Origin: Sarcomyxa edulis
Lineage: Eukaryota; Basidiomycota; Agaricomycetes; Agaricales; Mycenaceae
Direction: 5' to 3'
Assembly (NCBI GenBank): GCA_009761415.1
Contig: QUOL01000001.1
Location: 2,728,001-2,792,000, forward strand
Length of the DNA stretch: 64,000 nt
Under the pieces are notes generated by a model. It made no database searches and was not told the DNA's origin. It worked only from the letters and a program-made list of their open reading frames with translations. Positions 20,168 through 32,913 of this stretch are shown here, in pieces. Both the position numbers and the translations under genes were made by a program. The first letter of the stretch is position 1; every line of letters starts with the position of its first letter.

Positions 20168-23100
20168 TCACCTAAAACCCATCCTCCTCGCATAATCCCT
20201 CTCCTCCTCAACAGTCAACCGATCCGAGCCTGCCCAATTCGCCGAACTAGTCCTAGCCCTAAACCGACTCGTCCGCGTCCGGAACAGCTCCTCCATCCTC
20301 AACGGTCGGATCTCCCCAAATATCTCATCAGGGTTGATCGTACTCTGTATCTGCAACGCCTGCCTCAACTCGGGAGATTGAGCCCATTCGGGAGGATCAA
20401 ACGTCCGTGGTCGATCTTCGTCGTCGGAATCGGAGTATTCGCTGTTGATGTCTGGTAGCTCGATACTCTCGCTGGCCACTTGGGGTTCCACCACCTTCGC
20501 GTTCGCGTTCGCGGCTTGGAGCTGAGCTTTGGCTCGGGCAGCCATCTGAGTTTGCACTATCTGCGAAGGTTGTGTGATATCATCGTCGTCGATGGGTGCT
20601 TTCGGGGCTGGAGCTTTGCCTTTGCCCTTTGCAGTCGGCATCTTCGATGGTTTGACGTCTGCGGCCTTGACGGCGGTGGTAGATGAGGATGCACCCGTAG
20701 TTTGGTGAGAAGCATTGTACGCGGTGGAGGATGTCATCACGACAGGTTGCTTCATGCCGGATTTCATCGCGCTAGGTTTACCGACCTTTGAAGAAGGTTT
20801 CTTGATTTCCTGTTTCTTCTCTGGTTCGATTTTACGCTTCTTGGTATTGTCATCCTCCTGTTCCGAAGAAGAAAGCAATCAGTATATGGAGCCTGTTCAT
20901 GAAAGCTGTTAATCATTACCTTCTTAGTCGCGCCTTTGAGAGGTCTCTTGTCCGTGTGTTCTTCGCGTTCTCTCTTGCGGCGCTCGCCGTCTTCTTTGAT
21001 CCTACGTTCCTCCTCCAGTGCTTTAGCCCTTTCTTCGTCTGCCTTTCTTTGCAGAGCAAGTTGGCGTCTATGCTCCATCTCCTTCAATCTCGCCGCTTTC
21101 TTGTCTTTCTCTTCTTGTTGCTGAACAACCCCAAGAATGTCAGAACGATCAAAGCCAACGAATACAGGGAATGGGCACTACCTTCTTCGCGGCCATAGCA
21201 GCAAGCTGTAAACTCTTGACTTCAGTTTTACCTTTCTTGCTCGTGCCCAAGACGCTGTTGACCAGCTTGGAAGCATGACCAAGGAATCCGGTATTGGAAG
21301 AAGACGAAGAGGCCATCGACAGCTGACTGTTACTCCTCAGTACGGGCTTCGGCTATAGAGACATAGATATCATGAGTCTAGAAGTCACCAGAGAATCTAG
21401 AGAGAAAAACCATACCACGAGACTAACGGTGGACTGTCCGTTGTCTGCCAAGCCTTCAAAGTCGCTTTCACTAACAACCAAGCCATCCTCCTCTTCATAC
21501 ACCTCGTCATCGTCTACATCCATATTGAACGCACCAGGAATGACCCTACTTCCTTTAGACACCTCTTCTTGAGGTTCCGGTTCTTGCTCTTGTGCCGGCT
21601 CTCGCATGACGGGTCCAGAACTACCTCTCTGACTTTGGGCCGGCAACGAACTCCACGTCATGCTATCCTCCTTGCTCACTCCGAACGCCCACTGTACACT
21701 CGGAGAAAGTTTCTCATCGAGAGGCCAGCTATCGTCCTCATCTAGTTCGCTCAAACGCTGGGCCTGGGACTGAGATTGAGTGAGGGGCGCCGTCGAATAT
21801 TCTGTATCCTGAGTTCTAGGCATCCAGGCGGGCACATCGTCATCAAAGAGAGAACCTGACGCCACACTCTCCAGTGTAGACTGGGCGGAGAGTGGCATGG
21901 TCCTTTTCTGGAAGTCGGATGGAGAGGGCGCGGGGATGTGGAGGGGGAGCCCCATGGCTGTAGGTGGTGGCTTGGAGAAGACAGTAGAGGTAGAAGGTGG
22001 GAGTGCAAAATCCTTTGTAGCAGGCGGGGGAGGGACGAAGACACGAGGGGGTTTGTTGAAGACGGGTCCGGGAGGTGGCGCAAACTGTGTTGGACGACTG
22101 GGAGGAGGGGGCGAATTCGGAGGTGTTGTAGACGTACTTGTATCACAAGCATCTTGCTGTAAGAGCTTCTGGGATGGAGGTAAGAATTGGAACGGTTTCT
22201 CGCGTTCTTTTCCGTTGCTGCCTCTGTCGTATGCAGCGACGAGATCGGACACGCTTAGCCTGCTTTCTGCTTTTTTGACTGGATCAGAAGAACGAGTTGT
22301 GGTCTGTCGTACGGGCACATCCACTTGCGTATCCTTGGGAGGAAGAGGAAAGGCGTTCTGCTCAACAGTAGCAGCCACCATGACAGCAAGTTCCTGCGCC
22401 CCTGATGTCAGCTCCTCCTTGTCCTTGTTTCTCTGGCCAATCCTAGCTTCTGCAGCTGCCCTCGCCTCTGCAAGTGCGCTGGCAGCAGCAGGTCCACCGA
22501 GAGACTTCCCCGTGCTCTTCCCGAAACGGACCCCGAACCCTTCGACCGTCTTCTTGAAGCGATCAAGCACACCTACCTCAGCAGCACCTTGTGTCGTCGA
22601 AACATCCTTGACAGGCTGTTGCGACGATGACGATACGGGCCTCGCTGCCACATTCTCTTCCCGATCTTTCTCCAAAGACTTGGATGTAGGTTTGAAAGGA
22701 GCCAGATCCGTGCCATCTATCTTGGCAGATTTATGCGACCTATCACTATCTTCCTCCTCAGTTTGAGATGTTGGAACTTCACCAAGCATTTCCCCACTCT
22801 TCCTCTTGTTGTTCCCACCCGAAGACATTCCAGGCACATTCAGAGCGAACGTGTTCGCCTTCTTCCCCGTATCCTCCATAGCTTTCACCTCCCGCGCTTT
22901 CATGAGCCATGACGTACGTTTCCCTCCAGCGATGGCCGCCCCAGGTGTAGCCGACCCTAAGACGCTAGCCATACTTACAGTAGGACCTAATCCCATTGAA
23001 GGGTCGCGAGGTGTACGCATCGATTTGCGCATCGGCATCATGGGGCCAGGAAGGTTGGGAACGCTGGCTTTGCGCGTGAGACCTAAGCCTGGGGTAGTTG

Positions 23101-24313
23101 GGTCGTGAATGGGGACAACGATATCTTCGATGAGATCGTTTGGAGCGGCTTTGGGTGTGTTGGCAGGAGGTGGGGGCAATGAAGCAGAGACGGATTCATT
23201 GTGATGTGTATTGGGAGGGTGCCAAGGGGGTATCTCAGGAAGAGGTGCGGTGAGGCTCTCGGGATCAGGCTTTGATGTAGATCGTGTCGATCGTAAGACG
23301 GGTGGTTGGGCCACTACAGGAGAGTCGGAATGAGGTGGCAGAGCAGGTTCTGGAGCCTGTGGAGATTCTGTGACTACGGGCTGAACTGCAGCCGGAGAAT
23401 CGAGAGGTATAGAATGGAAAGTATCAGAAGAGGAGGCCGGGGTAATGTCAAACGTCTCTTTCGAGGATACGGCCGAAAGACTGTAGAAAATGTCCTTTGA
23501 GGATGTCGTCGTGAGACTCTGCGTCTTGTGGGTAACTGGAGAGCTGGGAGCAGTAGTGGCTACTGTCTCTATGTCCTCTGGTTGACTATCAGTAGCCGCA
23601 GTGACAAGGTCTGAGCGTGGAAGTTGAATGGACATCCTGCTCCGTTCAGCAGATTCGTCATCCTCTGCAATGACAGATAACTCATTCTGTTCCGAACGCG
23701 GAGCTGCAAGGGTGTCAGAGTCGGCACTATGCGACGGTAGCTCTTCATGTTCAAGTTCGCGAACAGGCGAGGAAACGACCACAATTTCCACTTGCTCAAC
23801 TATGGGTTGCTCTATAGGTTTTCCTCTGAACGGATCGCGCGAATCATCGTAGGCGGCCTCGTCAACTTTCTTCGACTTTGCTTGAAGAAGTGTCTGGTGG
23901 AAAGTGTTGAATGGAGCAACATTTTCCTTGAGAGTATCGTCATCCTGTTATCTGTCATCAATATACGGGTATCTGTGACTCCAAGGCGCGTAGTTACCTC
24001 GAGAGAATAAGTGACAGTGTTCTTCAACTTCGAAGCGGCTCTGGCCTTGGAAGATGCAGCTGCCTTCTTGCGTCCTGGAGTCTTGATGAGTTCTAGAATG
24101 TTACTTTCAGGGTATGAGTATATTATCGTACTATACAGCTATGGCGGGCGTCACGTACTCTTTCTTAGGACCTGCCATCACAGTGTCTAGTCTTGCCTCG
24201 AGAAAATTGAAACCCAACTGTTGAATTTGCTCCTGGAATATATGTTTCGCGGAATCATTAGAGATCTGGAGACGAATTGAATTTGCCCAATCCAAAAGAC
24301 CGGGGCTCGCCAT
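20168..24313 (-). CDS. INCENP: INCENP/Sli15-like inner centromere protein
   Basis: Scaffold of the chromosomal passenger complex; its C-terminal IN-box binds and activates Aurora kinase. The ATG is at 24311-24313 with the INCENP N-terminal helix LLDWANSIRLQISNDSAKHI (survivin/borealin-binding side). A long disordered Ser/Pro-rich middle of about 800 residues contains RKASVPNLPGPMMPMRKSMR and many SP/TP sites. The 63-nt intron just above 21318 joins it to PKPVLRSNSQLSMASSSSSN. Next is a charged single-alpha-helix stretch (QQEEKDKKAARLKEMEHRRQ and onward). The IN-box is DPPEWAQSPELRQALQIQST, then INPDEIFGEIRPLRMEELF, followed by the TSS-type activation site in RARTSSANWAGSDRL. The stop is TGA at 20168-20170. 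The total is about 1,300 aa in six or so exons. Two large frames that look like separate genes are one. Confidence 0.88.
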
Positions 24314-24536
24314 AGTTAGACTGTGTAGGTGTCGTCGTCGTGGTAGGTTGAAAGGAAGAGTCCGACGAGAAATTGAAATTCGAGCCACAACGAACCGTCG
24401 CGTCGGCTCACGTGGCCGTCCCCTCCTGAAGCTGCCATTTTGAGAGAGAGAGAGCTGCTCATCATCAACGACGACGAGCACACCGTAAACAATCGCTGCG
24501 GCATTACCGTCCACGACGAGCTCATGACAGAGGTCG
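24314..24536. promoter_or_regulatory. Bidirectional promoter, INCENP / NIPA transporter
   Basis: A 223-bp spacer between two divergent ATGs. It includes a GA-rich run near 24443-24453. No TATA box is evident. Confidence 0.55.
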
Positions 24537-26774
24537 ATGCCTAACACTCACATCTCCATTGTCGGCGGCATCCTCGTCGGTCTCCTCGCCTCCTTTGTTC
24601 AGTCTCTCGGTCTCACCATCCAGCGCAAGAGTCATGTTCTCAACCAACTCCTTCCACTCGCACAACAACGTGTCGAACATCGAAGACCGTAAGTTTAGCC
24701 TCGTGCATACAATATAGCACTCACTAATTCCGTTGCATCGCCGATCCAGATTATGGCTCTTGGGTTTTGCCATCTTCATTTCCTCCAACATATTTGGCTC
24801 ACTTGTCCAAATCGCATCTCTCCCTGTCGTTATTCTTGCGCCGCTAGGAGCAGTGTCTCTCCTTTGGAACGCCTTCTTTGCTCGTCTCATTCTTGGCGAT
24901 GTCTTTTCTCCATGGATGATCCTTGGCACACTTCTCATCGCAGGCGGTGCCGTCCTCATAGCGGTATTTGGAATCGTGCCTGAACCTACACGCTCTCTGG
25001 AGGATCTTCTCGAACTCTTCAGCAGGCCTGCATTCGTCGCCTACTTTTCTCTACTTGGCGCGGTCGTGGTTGTTTGTCTCGTTCTAGTATGTATCGCTCA
25101 AACGAAAATGGCCCCGCAAATGCTGATCATTCCACCTTCCTAGACACATATAGTAGACTACTCAATATCTCGTAAATTATCTCCATTACCCATACCATTA
25201 ACAGCACCACCTACCACATCATCCACGGTCCTCCCTGCTCCTCCATCCGGGAACCCCTCGGCCCTCACAACAGGCGTCACCGAGACAGTCACAGACGCCA
25301 TAACCAACACAGAACGCACGCCACTCCTTATTGACCACAAGCTTAAACGCACGCCGTCCCCGTCCCCCTCACTCAAACACCAAGCCCTGTCACACGACCC
25401 AAAGGTCCGTGCAATCGCACGGACCCGCCTCCTCATCGCTATCTCCTACGCCTCATTCTCCGGCATCATCTCGGGAATGTGTCTCCTCTTCGCTAAAAGT
25501 GGCGTCGAGCTCCTACTACTAACTCTTCGAGGCCAGAACCAATTCTGGCGATGGCAAGCCTGGGTCCTCCTGCTCGGTTTGATCGTGTTCGCACTGTTAC
25601 AATTATGGTACTTGCACAAGGCACTCATATTAGCTGATCCCACTCTGGTTTGTCCATGTAAGCATGCTGTATTATCTCTTTCTGGGCCGTTGCTTAAGAA
25701 ATCCACACAGCGGCGTTTTGTTTCTATAATTTATCGTCCATCGTAAACGGCCTAGTCTACTTCAACCAGTTCTCTCTTATACCAACCGTACACCTTATCC
25801 TAGTCATTGTAGGCATCGTCATCCTCCTTGGCGGCGTCTGGGTTGTGAGCATACAATCTGGAAGCGGAGCAGAAGATGCAGGTGCATGGAGCGATGATGA
25901 AGAAGATATATCTCTCATCGGGGAAGAGTCCGATGAAGAAAACATCATCGACTTAGATATCGAATCCCAATCTGAGTCCGGTCAACTCATTGATGTACAC
26001 GATAACGGAACCCGAGGACGGGAGTCAGTCCGGATCGGCCCAGTGAAGATGGATAGAGCGTCGAAATCCGAATCGAACGTTCCTACTATTTCCACACCAT
26101 CTCACGACGAAGATATAGAGACAGGTCTTGGATTTGATTTCCGAAGACGGCCTGCGTCGACTATATCACAATCAGCGCGACCGCCATTGGCGCCTGACCG
26201 AGACTCGTTGGTTCCTTCGACGTCTAACAATAGCAACGATATCCCTCTATCCCCCTCTTCATTGCGGACGTCTGCACGAAGAAGGTCCACTCTAGACCGT
26301 CACGGACACAATAGTACACATAACCATAGTTATAACCGTGCGTCTACTCTAATAGCGCCACCACAACTTGGAGCTGGATTCCAGATTGGGTTGTCGCCCG
26401 TCAGTCCTGGATTCTCGATCTTGCCACGGAGGAGGAGGGTCAGTGCATTGGGGATGGCGGATGTTGTTGTCGATGCTGTCGCGGCGCAGGATGAAAGCGT
26501 AAAGCAGAAGGCGAGGGAGAGGCATCGGAGGAGGACTGTCAGTGAAGGGGATGTGAGGCGTAGAGCGTTGGCGGCTGAACGAGAGAGGTTGGGGTTGAGT
26601 GGGGAAGAGGGGTTGGATAGTGGTGAGGAGGATGTGGCTAGTGCAGACGGAGAAGAAGAGATTAATGGCCGTGGGGATGTGCAAGGGAAGGGGAAAGGTA
26701 GAGATGATGATATGGGCAGGCTAGGAAGGAGCCGTTGGAAGTGGCTGAGGGATACTTTCGTCGGCAGGAGATGA
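24537..26774 (+). CDS. NIPA-type magnesium transporter (DUF803) with long acidic tail
   Basis: A multi-pass transporter of the NIPA/DUF803 family of Mg2+ transporters in the drug/metabolite-transporter clan. The ATG at 24537 gives MPNTHISIVGGILVGLLASF, then VQSLGLTIQRKSHVLNQ. Later segments are LWLLGFAIFISSNIFGSLVQ, IASLPVVILAPLGAVSLLWN and LGDVFSPWMILGTLLIAGGA. After a polar loop come IAISYASFSGIISGMCLLFA, WVLLLGLIVFALLQLWYLHK, YNLSSIVNGLVYFNQFSLIP and VHLILVIVGIVILLGGVWVV. That makes about nine membrane spans, the family number. A cytosolic tail of about 300 residues is acidic, then Ser/Arg-rich, ending GRSRWKWLRDTFVGRR (stop TGA 26772-26774). The extended tail is longer than in animal NIPAs and may be regulatory. 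It has about four exons and is divergent from INCENP. Confidence 0.87.
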
Positions 26775-28128
26775 ATTTATGGACTTTATAAGACTTTATA
26801 CCAGTGCATTTATCGTACTAAGATACATTACTATTTCCAACCGGAGCATGGGACGAGGTAACTCGTTGATCGCCTGTTCTTGGCCTGTTCCAACATGGTA
26901 ACTGGCAAGACCTTTGCTTTTCAACATGTCAAAGCATGACGGCACTGCATGGAGATATAACAGGAGCCGAGTAGGGAAGAGTAGGACCGACTTTGGCGGA
27001 GGCAACACGGAGGCAAGAGAGTATCTCGACGTTCGTCTTGCATGTTAACTCCACTCTCCAAGCAAGCATGAAGGCGCTCTAGAGTGTTAAGATTCAATAG
27101 TAGTAGTAGGTAGGGTACCCGTACAGTCAAAATGGTTACAATGAGCATGGAAGGTGTAATTATGGACGGAAGCTCCAAGCATGCTCATGTCCCAAAATAT
27201 AGAGACAGGAGCTTACAGCAGTGACGGTACATCGTAGACATGGAAGAGAGGTAGGATGGAGAGTACGCCGCAGAATGGTAGAGTGGAGTTAGATGAACTT
27301 TTGTCACTAGTGCAGTCCGCCACAAGAGAGACATTGTCGTGAAGGAGATCCTGCTCAGTATTGAGAAGACTATTAGCGTTCAGAGGATGTGGCAAAGACT
27401 AGCCGCTGTAAATATAGCCCTGTAGAAAAGTGCATCACCTGGATCTTCCTGGATCTAGTGGATGATGGTAGGTCGTACGCCGTCCTTCGCGTGAGTAAAT
27501 AGAGGAGCAGAAGAGAACGTGCGTGTAGTTTTCACGACCAGATTGCCATTGCTGTGATAGGATCGGTATCTATACGAACGGTGCCACGCGGATACGAAGC
27601 TTATGAGAAGAATGTAGGAAGGTTTTCTGAATGGGTATAACCAGGTTTTAGGATCCGTTGTTGCCATACGGTACAACACCGAGTATACCTTTCTCTGCCA
27701 GTGCGCAGGAGATGAAAGATCTGCTCGGTCGGGATCGTCCGAGCCCCGAGCGAGATGTTGGAACTAGGCACGTGATCGCAAATGATCGGCGCTAACACGT
27801 TTTTGGGTGGCATGTCGAGGAACAGAACGAGAGCAGTAGAAAGATTGAGAAGGTGGGGGAGGATGGGGAATAGTAGCATGAGATAGAGGTGATCTGCAGC
27901 TACGCGGGGGTACCAAATTCAAGGGCGGAGGATATGTGTGAGAGATAGATTAAGCGAGAGAGTTGATGGGACAATATACGCGTTTCAACTCGTATTTTCC
28001 CATTATTTTAAACACCTTTTGTCTACTAGCCTTGATTTAGGCCCCCTCACTCTCCTTAATAGCCCACCCCACTGTCTTTCACCATTCCTTCCTCCTACTT
28101 TTCACCCACTGAACTGGAGACGGCGCTC
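26775..28128. other. Intergenic, 1.35 kb, NIPA 3' flank and DENN promoter
   Basis: No gene can be supported. On the minus strand short frames at 27601-27879 (hydrophobic start MLLFPILPHLLNLSTALVLF) and 27213-27395 could in principle be exons of a small secreted protein, but no convincing splice joins them and no family is recognised. From about 28010 the plus strand becomes pyrimidine-rich, consistent with the DENN gene leader. Confidence 0.5.
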
Positions 28129-31100
28129 ATGGCCGTGGCCCGTCGCCCGTCACTGCCGTCGCCAGCAGTCGCAGCATCTCCAACCGTTGTGGGCGACAGA
28201 TCCCTCAAGTCGCGGTTTTCAGACCAGTCTTTGCAGCAGACATCTCAGCAGCAGACTGAGAGAAAGTCTCATCGACTTAACCTTCGTTCTGCAAAGTCTG
28301 ATTTGAAGCCTGAGGTGTCCGGGTCTGATCCTAGGTCTGATCTAAAAAAGGACCTCGTTGTCTCAGGCACTCCCGTTATCAACATCTCACCCAACCTTCC
28401 CCCTTCATCTTCAGCTGACGACCCTGCTCTTGCAGATGAGCTAGACTATATCACAGTCGACTCTGACCCTCTTGCTCACATTCCTCGCGCAGATAAAGCT
28501 TCTCGTATTCTTGGAGTAAGGCATCGTAGAAGTATGGAGCCCATTCCTGCCTCAAATCGTACCTCTATCGTTTCAACTCGCTCAGCTCGCGATGCCCCTC
28601 CTTCACCTTCCTTTACACCCACTCTCCCTCTCACTTCTCTCTATGTCGTTTCTGGTCTTCCAAAATCACCCCATACTTGGACTCTCGCAGACCCAGACTC
28701 TGTCTTGGGCTTGCATCACAGTGATGGTGCTGTAAGTCGCTGGTGGCGACCCGAAGTTCTCGGTAGCACTGTCAGTCCAGGTGCCGGCGGTGGAGGAAAG
28801 AAGAAGAAACGCGGTAAAGTCGAAGAAACCATGAAGGGCGCTGGTGCCCTCACCAAACAAGAAGTCGGAAAAATGTTATCGAAGGCGCTCAAGGTACCCT
28901 TTACTCCATATAGATAGAAGGACATCTACTCACCATCCCGCCCCCACAGCTCTCGTTCACTCGTGAGGTTGAAGTCATAGCATCTACTCTCCAGCCAGCT
29001 TCCACTATCCACACCTTTACCTTTACCCTCCCAGCACCAAACACCCCACTTGCCCCCACTCCTTCTGGAGACCTACTACGCGCCTCAGTCCTCTCATCCA
29101 CCGACCACCGCTCCTCAGCGGCTACCTTCGCCTACCCCTACACGGACGATCCCTTCGCACGTCCCTCTTCAGCCTACCTCGGACCACCCAGTCTCATCGG
29201 CCACGGCCCACGTCCCCAGTCCGCTTTAACCACTTCCAATGACCTCGCCGGAAGCAGCACCAATGGCACCGTCACCTACTACGGAGTCTGTTTAACCGTC
29301 TGGTCCCACGCCGATGCCGAGCGCAGCAATGCCATCCGCAGGACCCTCGAGGCAGGCCGTTCCCGCAAAGAATCAGCTCAGTCCATCGTCACCGCGCGTC
29401 TAAAGAGTCTACGCGCAGATATCACAGGTGTAGGTAGTATATCTGAAGGGGACCCTACTATCCAGGCCCGGCGAAGCGCGAAAAAGAGCGCGAGAGGACC
29501 TTGGTCTATCGACCCTGGTGAAACTGATGGAGAGACTGAGAATGACGCTGTCAGTGAGAGTGATTTCGAGGTGGCGAGTACCATTGGCGGTCATGGACCT
29601 GGTGAGAGTACCTTGTTCTTGCCTGGTGATACCGTGTTTTGGCTTCCCTACGCTCTCAGTAAGTCATTCCATACAGATACTCATAATCCTCCAGATCGAA
29701 TGACGCGTCAATTCAGCTTTGGTATCCCGTCATCCTGTCTACGATCTCATGCGTGACTACCTGACTCTCTCGTGGGCGCGTTTCTCGAAAGACGTTCAAT
29801 CGCATACGTTGCAGATTTCCAAGATCCTTGCTCATCCGGCTCCACGTGCCGGCGACCTCATCAAGCTCGACGCTAGTCCCAAGAACGATGGTGACGCAAG
29901 TCTGGAGGTTATCGCGAGATTCCCTGGCGGTCTTGACTTTGGTCGAGGACTGGTTGATATTAATTTCACTATGTGGCCTTTGTTCCAGGTGAGTTTCTTT
30001 CAAAATCTTGGAGGGGATTATGGACTGATACTTCTTCTCTGTAGTGCTTGAACATTGACAATATCTTGACTATTTGTGAGGTGAGGGATTTGCAAGAATC
30101 TCGCTGTATTTGTTGCGATGACTCAATGTGTCGATGATAGATTGCTTTGGCACCCACTGGTCGCATCCTCTTTTTCTCTAGGCATCCGACCATGCTCGGT
30201 GTACGTCCTCGTGGTGCTTTACATCGTGTCTAAATCAGTAAATACTGATTCTTTCTCAGATCGCCGTCTCCACCATAAAATATCTTGTCGAACTCCGTGG
30301 CTGGAACGGAATCGCACTCCCCGCAGTGCATTCCCGCGACGCCAAAATCTACATTGACGATCCTGGTCCTTGGATCATGGGCCTTGCCACTGAGGCTAGG
30401 TACAGTATCAGGCCTCCTGCTGAAGTTTGCGTATGTGATCTGTGAGTCACTTTCCTGCTTTTTGAGTATGTGTATTGATCCATCTTCCTTGTCACAAAGA
30501 GATATCAATTACTTGTAAGAGTTCCTTTGATATTTCAGTTGAGGCATTGATCAATTTGTGATACAGGAGTTGCCCCTCCCCCCCTCCCGGTGTCGTGTCT
30601 GTCAAGCAACAACGCGACAGGTACCGACAGAGGCTTTTAGCGGCCTTTGAGGCTCACTACCATCCAGACCATTACGTTCCTAGGTACGAGCCTACAATAG
30701 TCCCTGTCCGGCCCCCGTCTGACTAAATGTTCTTGGTCTGACAGCGAGTTCAAAGAAGCCTTCCCAGCTGGAAGGTTTAGACCTGTTTGCAAGATCCAGG
30801 CAAAACGCGGAGCTTCGTCAGCTGCTGTTGCTGAACAGATCAAACCTCCGGAATGGTGGCACTCGACACGGATTATCCAGGCGTTTGATGTCGTGTTGCA
30901 GGATAAGGTATATTGCCCTCTTTACTGCCCTTTTATCGGATGCTGACCCTTTGCAGTTCAAGAAACCTTCGTTCCTGAAACGGATGAGCATGTTCGGATC
31001 TGCAAAACGTCCCCCCCAATTGACGGCTGCAGAACAAACAATTCAACTGTCCATCCGCAAGCGTGCTACTGCATTTGTGGATGCGCGAGACGATCTGGAG

Positions 31101-32678
31101 ACCAAGATCGGTCGTCTCTCTCGTCGACTCAATTTCTTGATGACCGAGTCGGATCTTTGGAGGGACAAGTTTGTCACTTTCGAGCAGTATGCCGAGAAAC
31201 TTAGTGCAGAAGCCAATCAGCTGCGCACGAAGATCAATAAAGAGCAGAGGGAGACGAGAAGGCTTTCTGGACTCGTTTCGTTGACTTCTGCGGAGAAGAC
31301 GAAGTTGCAAAACCGTGAGTTATTCATTGATCTTGCCTTCTTTTCGATCTCTAAATCCTTATATCGTGGAATCTTAGAATTGAAAGACACGGAGAGTGCG
31401 CACAAAGACGCCATCACCGAACTGGAAAAAATGCGAGAGACTATGGAAAGGATGGAACAGGAACGTGAAGAGATGGTGGCAGAAGTTGAAGCGCAAATAG
31501 AGCGCGCTTTGGCTTCTATGGCTGTGGATATCGACGAGTCGGATTACGGAAATTCTCGACCCAACAGCCGATTGTCTAATTCCTCCCCTGGGCCTTCTAG
31601 GTCAAGGCGTCCCAGTGATGCTACTAGGACTCGTCAGCTACGATCGTTCCCCACTGACTCAACGTTGGCAGAGTCATATGGCGAACTCATTGCTGAGGGA
31701 GGCCTTCTTGGTAAGATTGAACGGGAGACTGGAACAATCGAGGAGGACGAGGAGGAAGATGTACCGATTTCGCCTGCCAAGAAGAAACGCTTTTCTGCCT
31801 CAGAGGTCGATATGCCTCAGGATGGCATGAATGCTGTTGACGAGGGTATCAGCCAAAAGAGTGACAACATTGCTCAAAAGGTTCTGGAGATTCAGCAAAA
31901 GGTATGGAGAACTCCTCTGTCTTGTGTTGTCCTTACTCATTTCATTTCATAGCTCGAAACGGCTCTCACGTCCGATCGTCATGTTCCCAAATGGAAGAGC
32001 CAGGCTACGACGCAAGAAAGCGAAGAGGAGCTTTCGTCGGAATCCATGGTTGCTCGCAGCCGTCCACCCCGCAGTCAACGGATGGCCAACAAAACATCGC
32101 AAAGATCTAGGACGAGAAGTGGAACGGTGTCTTCTTCGCAGACTACGCATAGCAAGACAGAGGAAGCACCGTCGTCCCCACCGGCACACATAACCTCTCT
32201 TAAGATCATTCCCCCTGAACAAGGGACTAAAACACCTACTCATATCCGCTCTCAGTCTGGTGTAAGTCGCGACGAGCAATCCACGCCGGAACCCAAGATT
32301 GTCAACAAAGCGTCCGCTGTAGCCTTGACCGTACAGACTTCGCCTTCCGAGATGACGCCAACAACTCCCTCTCTCACCCCAGGAGCTGCAGACGACTCTG
32401 ACACCGACTTCCAAAGTGCATATTCTGCTAGCCCTCGTGGGAGTTACGGAAGCTTTGAGAACCATGACGAAGAGCCGAATTTTCCAGTGCAGGGTTTAGC
32501 CAAGTCTGCTTCTATCGAGGACGAGTTCGGTGTTCAGCCAATTCCTACATTCACCAAGACCTGGCGCGAACGAGTGTCTAGCTCTAGCACTGCCACTGCC
32601 GTCGATTATTCTCAACCAAGTCCCACTCTCAGCGAGGATACAATCAACTCTCGCAGCCACTACTCTTCTAAACGCTAA
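28129..32678 (+). CDS. Tripartite DENN domain protein (Rab GEF type)
   Basis: DENN proteins activate Rab GTPases in membrane traffic. The ATG at 28129 gives MAVARRPSLPSPAVAASPT. A disordered N-terminus of about 260 residues is followed by uDENN elements (LSFTREVEVIASTLQPASTI, TYYGVCLTVWSHADAERSN, FWLPYAL). The cDENN core is TLVSRHPVYDLMRDYLTLSW, CLNIDNILTICEIALAPTGR, ILFFSRHPTMLGIAVSTIKY and IDDPGPWIMGLATEARYSIR. Then come dDENN-like helices (QQRDRYRQRLLAAFEAHYHP), a coiled coil (DDLETKIGRLSRRLNFLMTE and LQNQLKDTESAHKDAITELE) and a Ser-rich acidic tail ending SRSHYSSKR (TAA 32676-32678). About 1,350 aa in about ten exons. The target Rab cannot be read from sequence. It is convergent with VPS13, 235 bp apart. 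Confidence 0.82.
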
Positions 32679-32913
32679 AATCACATATATCTGTCATTTA
32701 TCATAATTTCTCTTTATGCGGAAATACCCCTTGCATTCTGTTAATCTCCTTCTGCAGGATACAATGTTGTACATATATCCTTCATTTACTATATACATAT
32801 CCGCAATTATTCTCTTGCTTCATCATCGGTCCCCAATGATTTGTCTCCTAATATATATTCTATTTACCACTGTACACATTACCTACACTTTTTCCGTTCC
32901 GTATAGTTATCGA

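Noticed and set aside
21897..22766. 289-codon plus-strand frame inside INCENP
   Set aside because: It is antisense to the long disordered INCENP exon; composition bias alone keeps it open.
20168..23791. Two separate genes at 20168-21318 and 21353-23791
   Set aside because: A 63-nt GT...AG intron joins them in frame, and the IN-box at one end and the INCENP N-terminal helix at the other make one gene.
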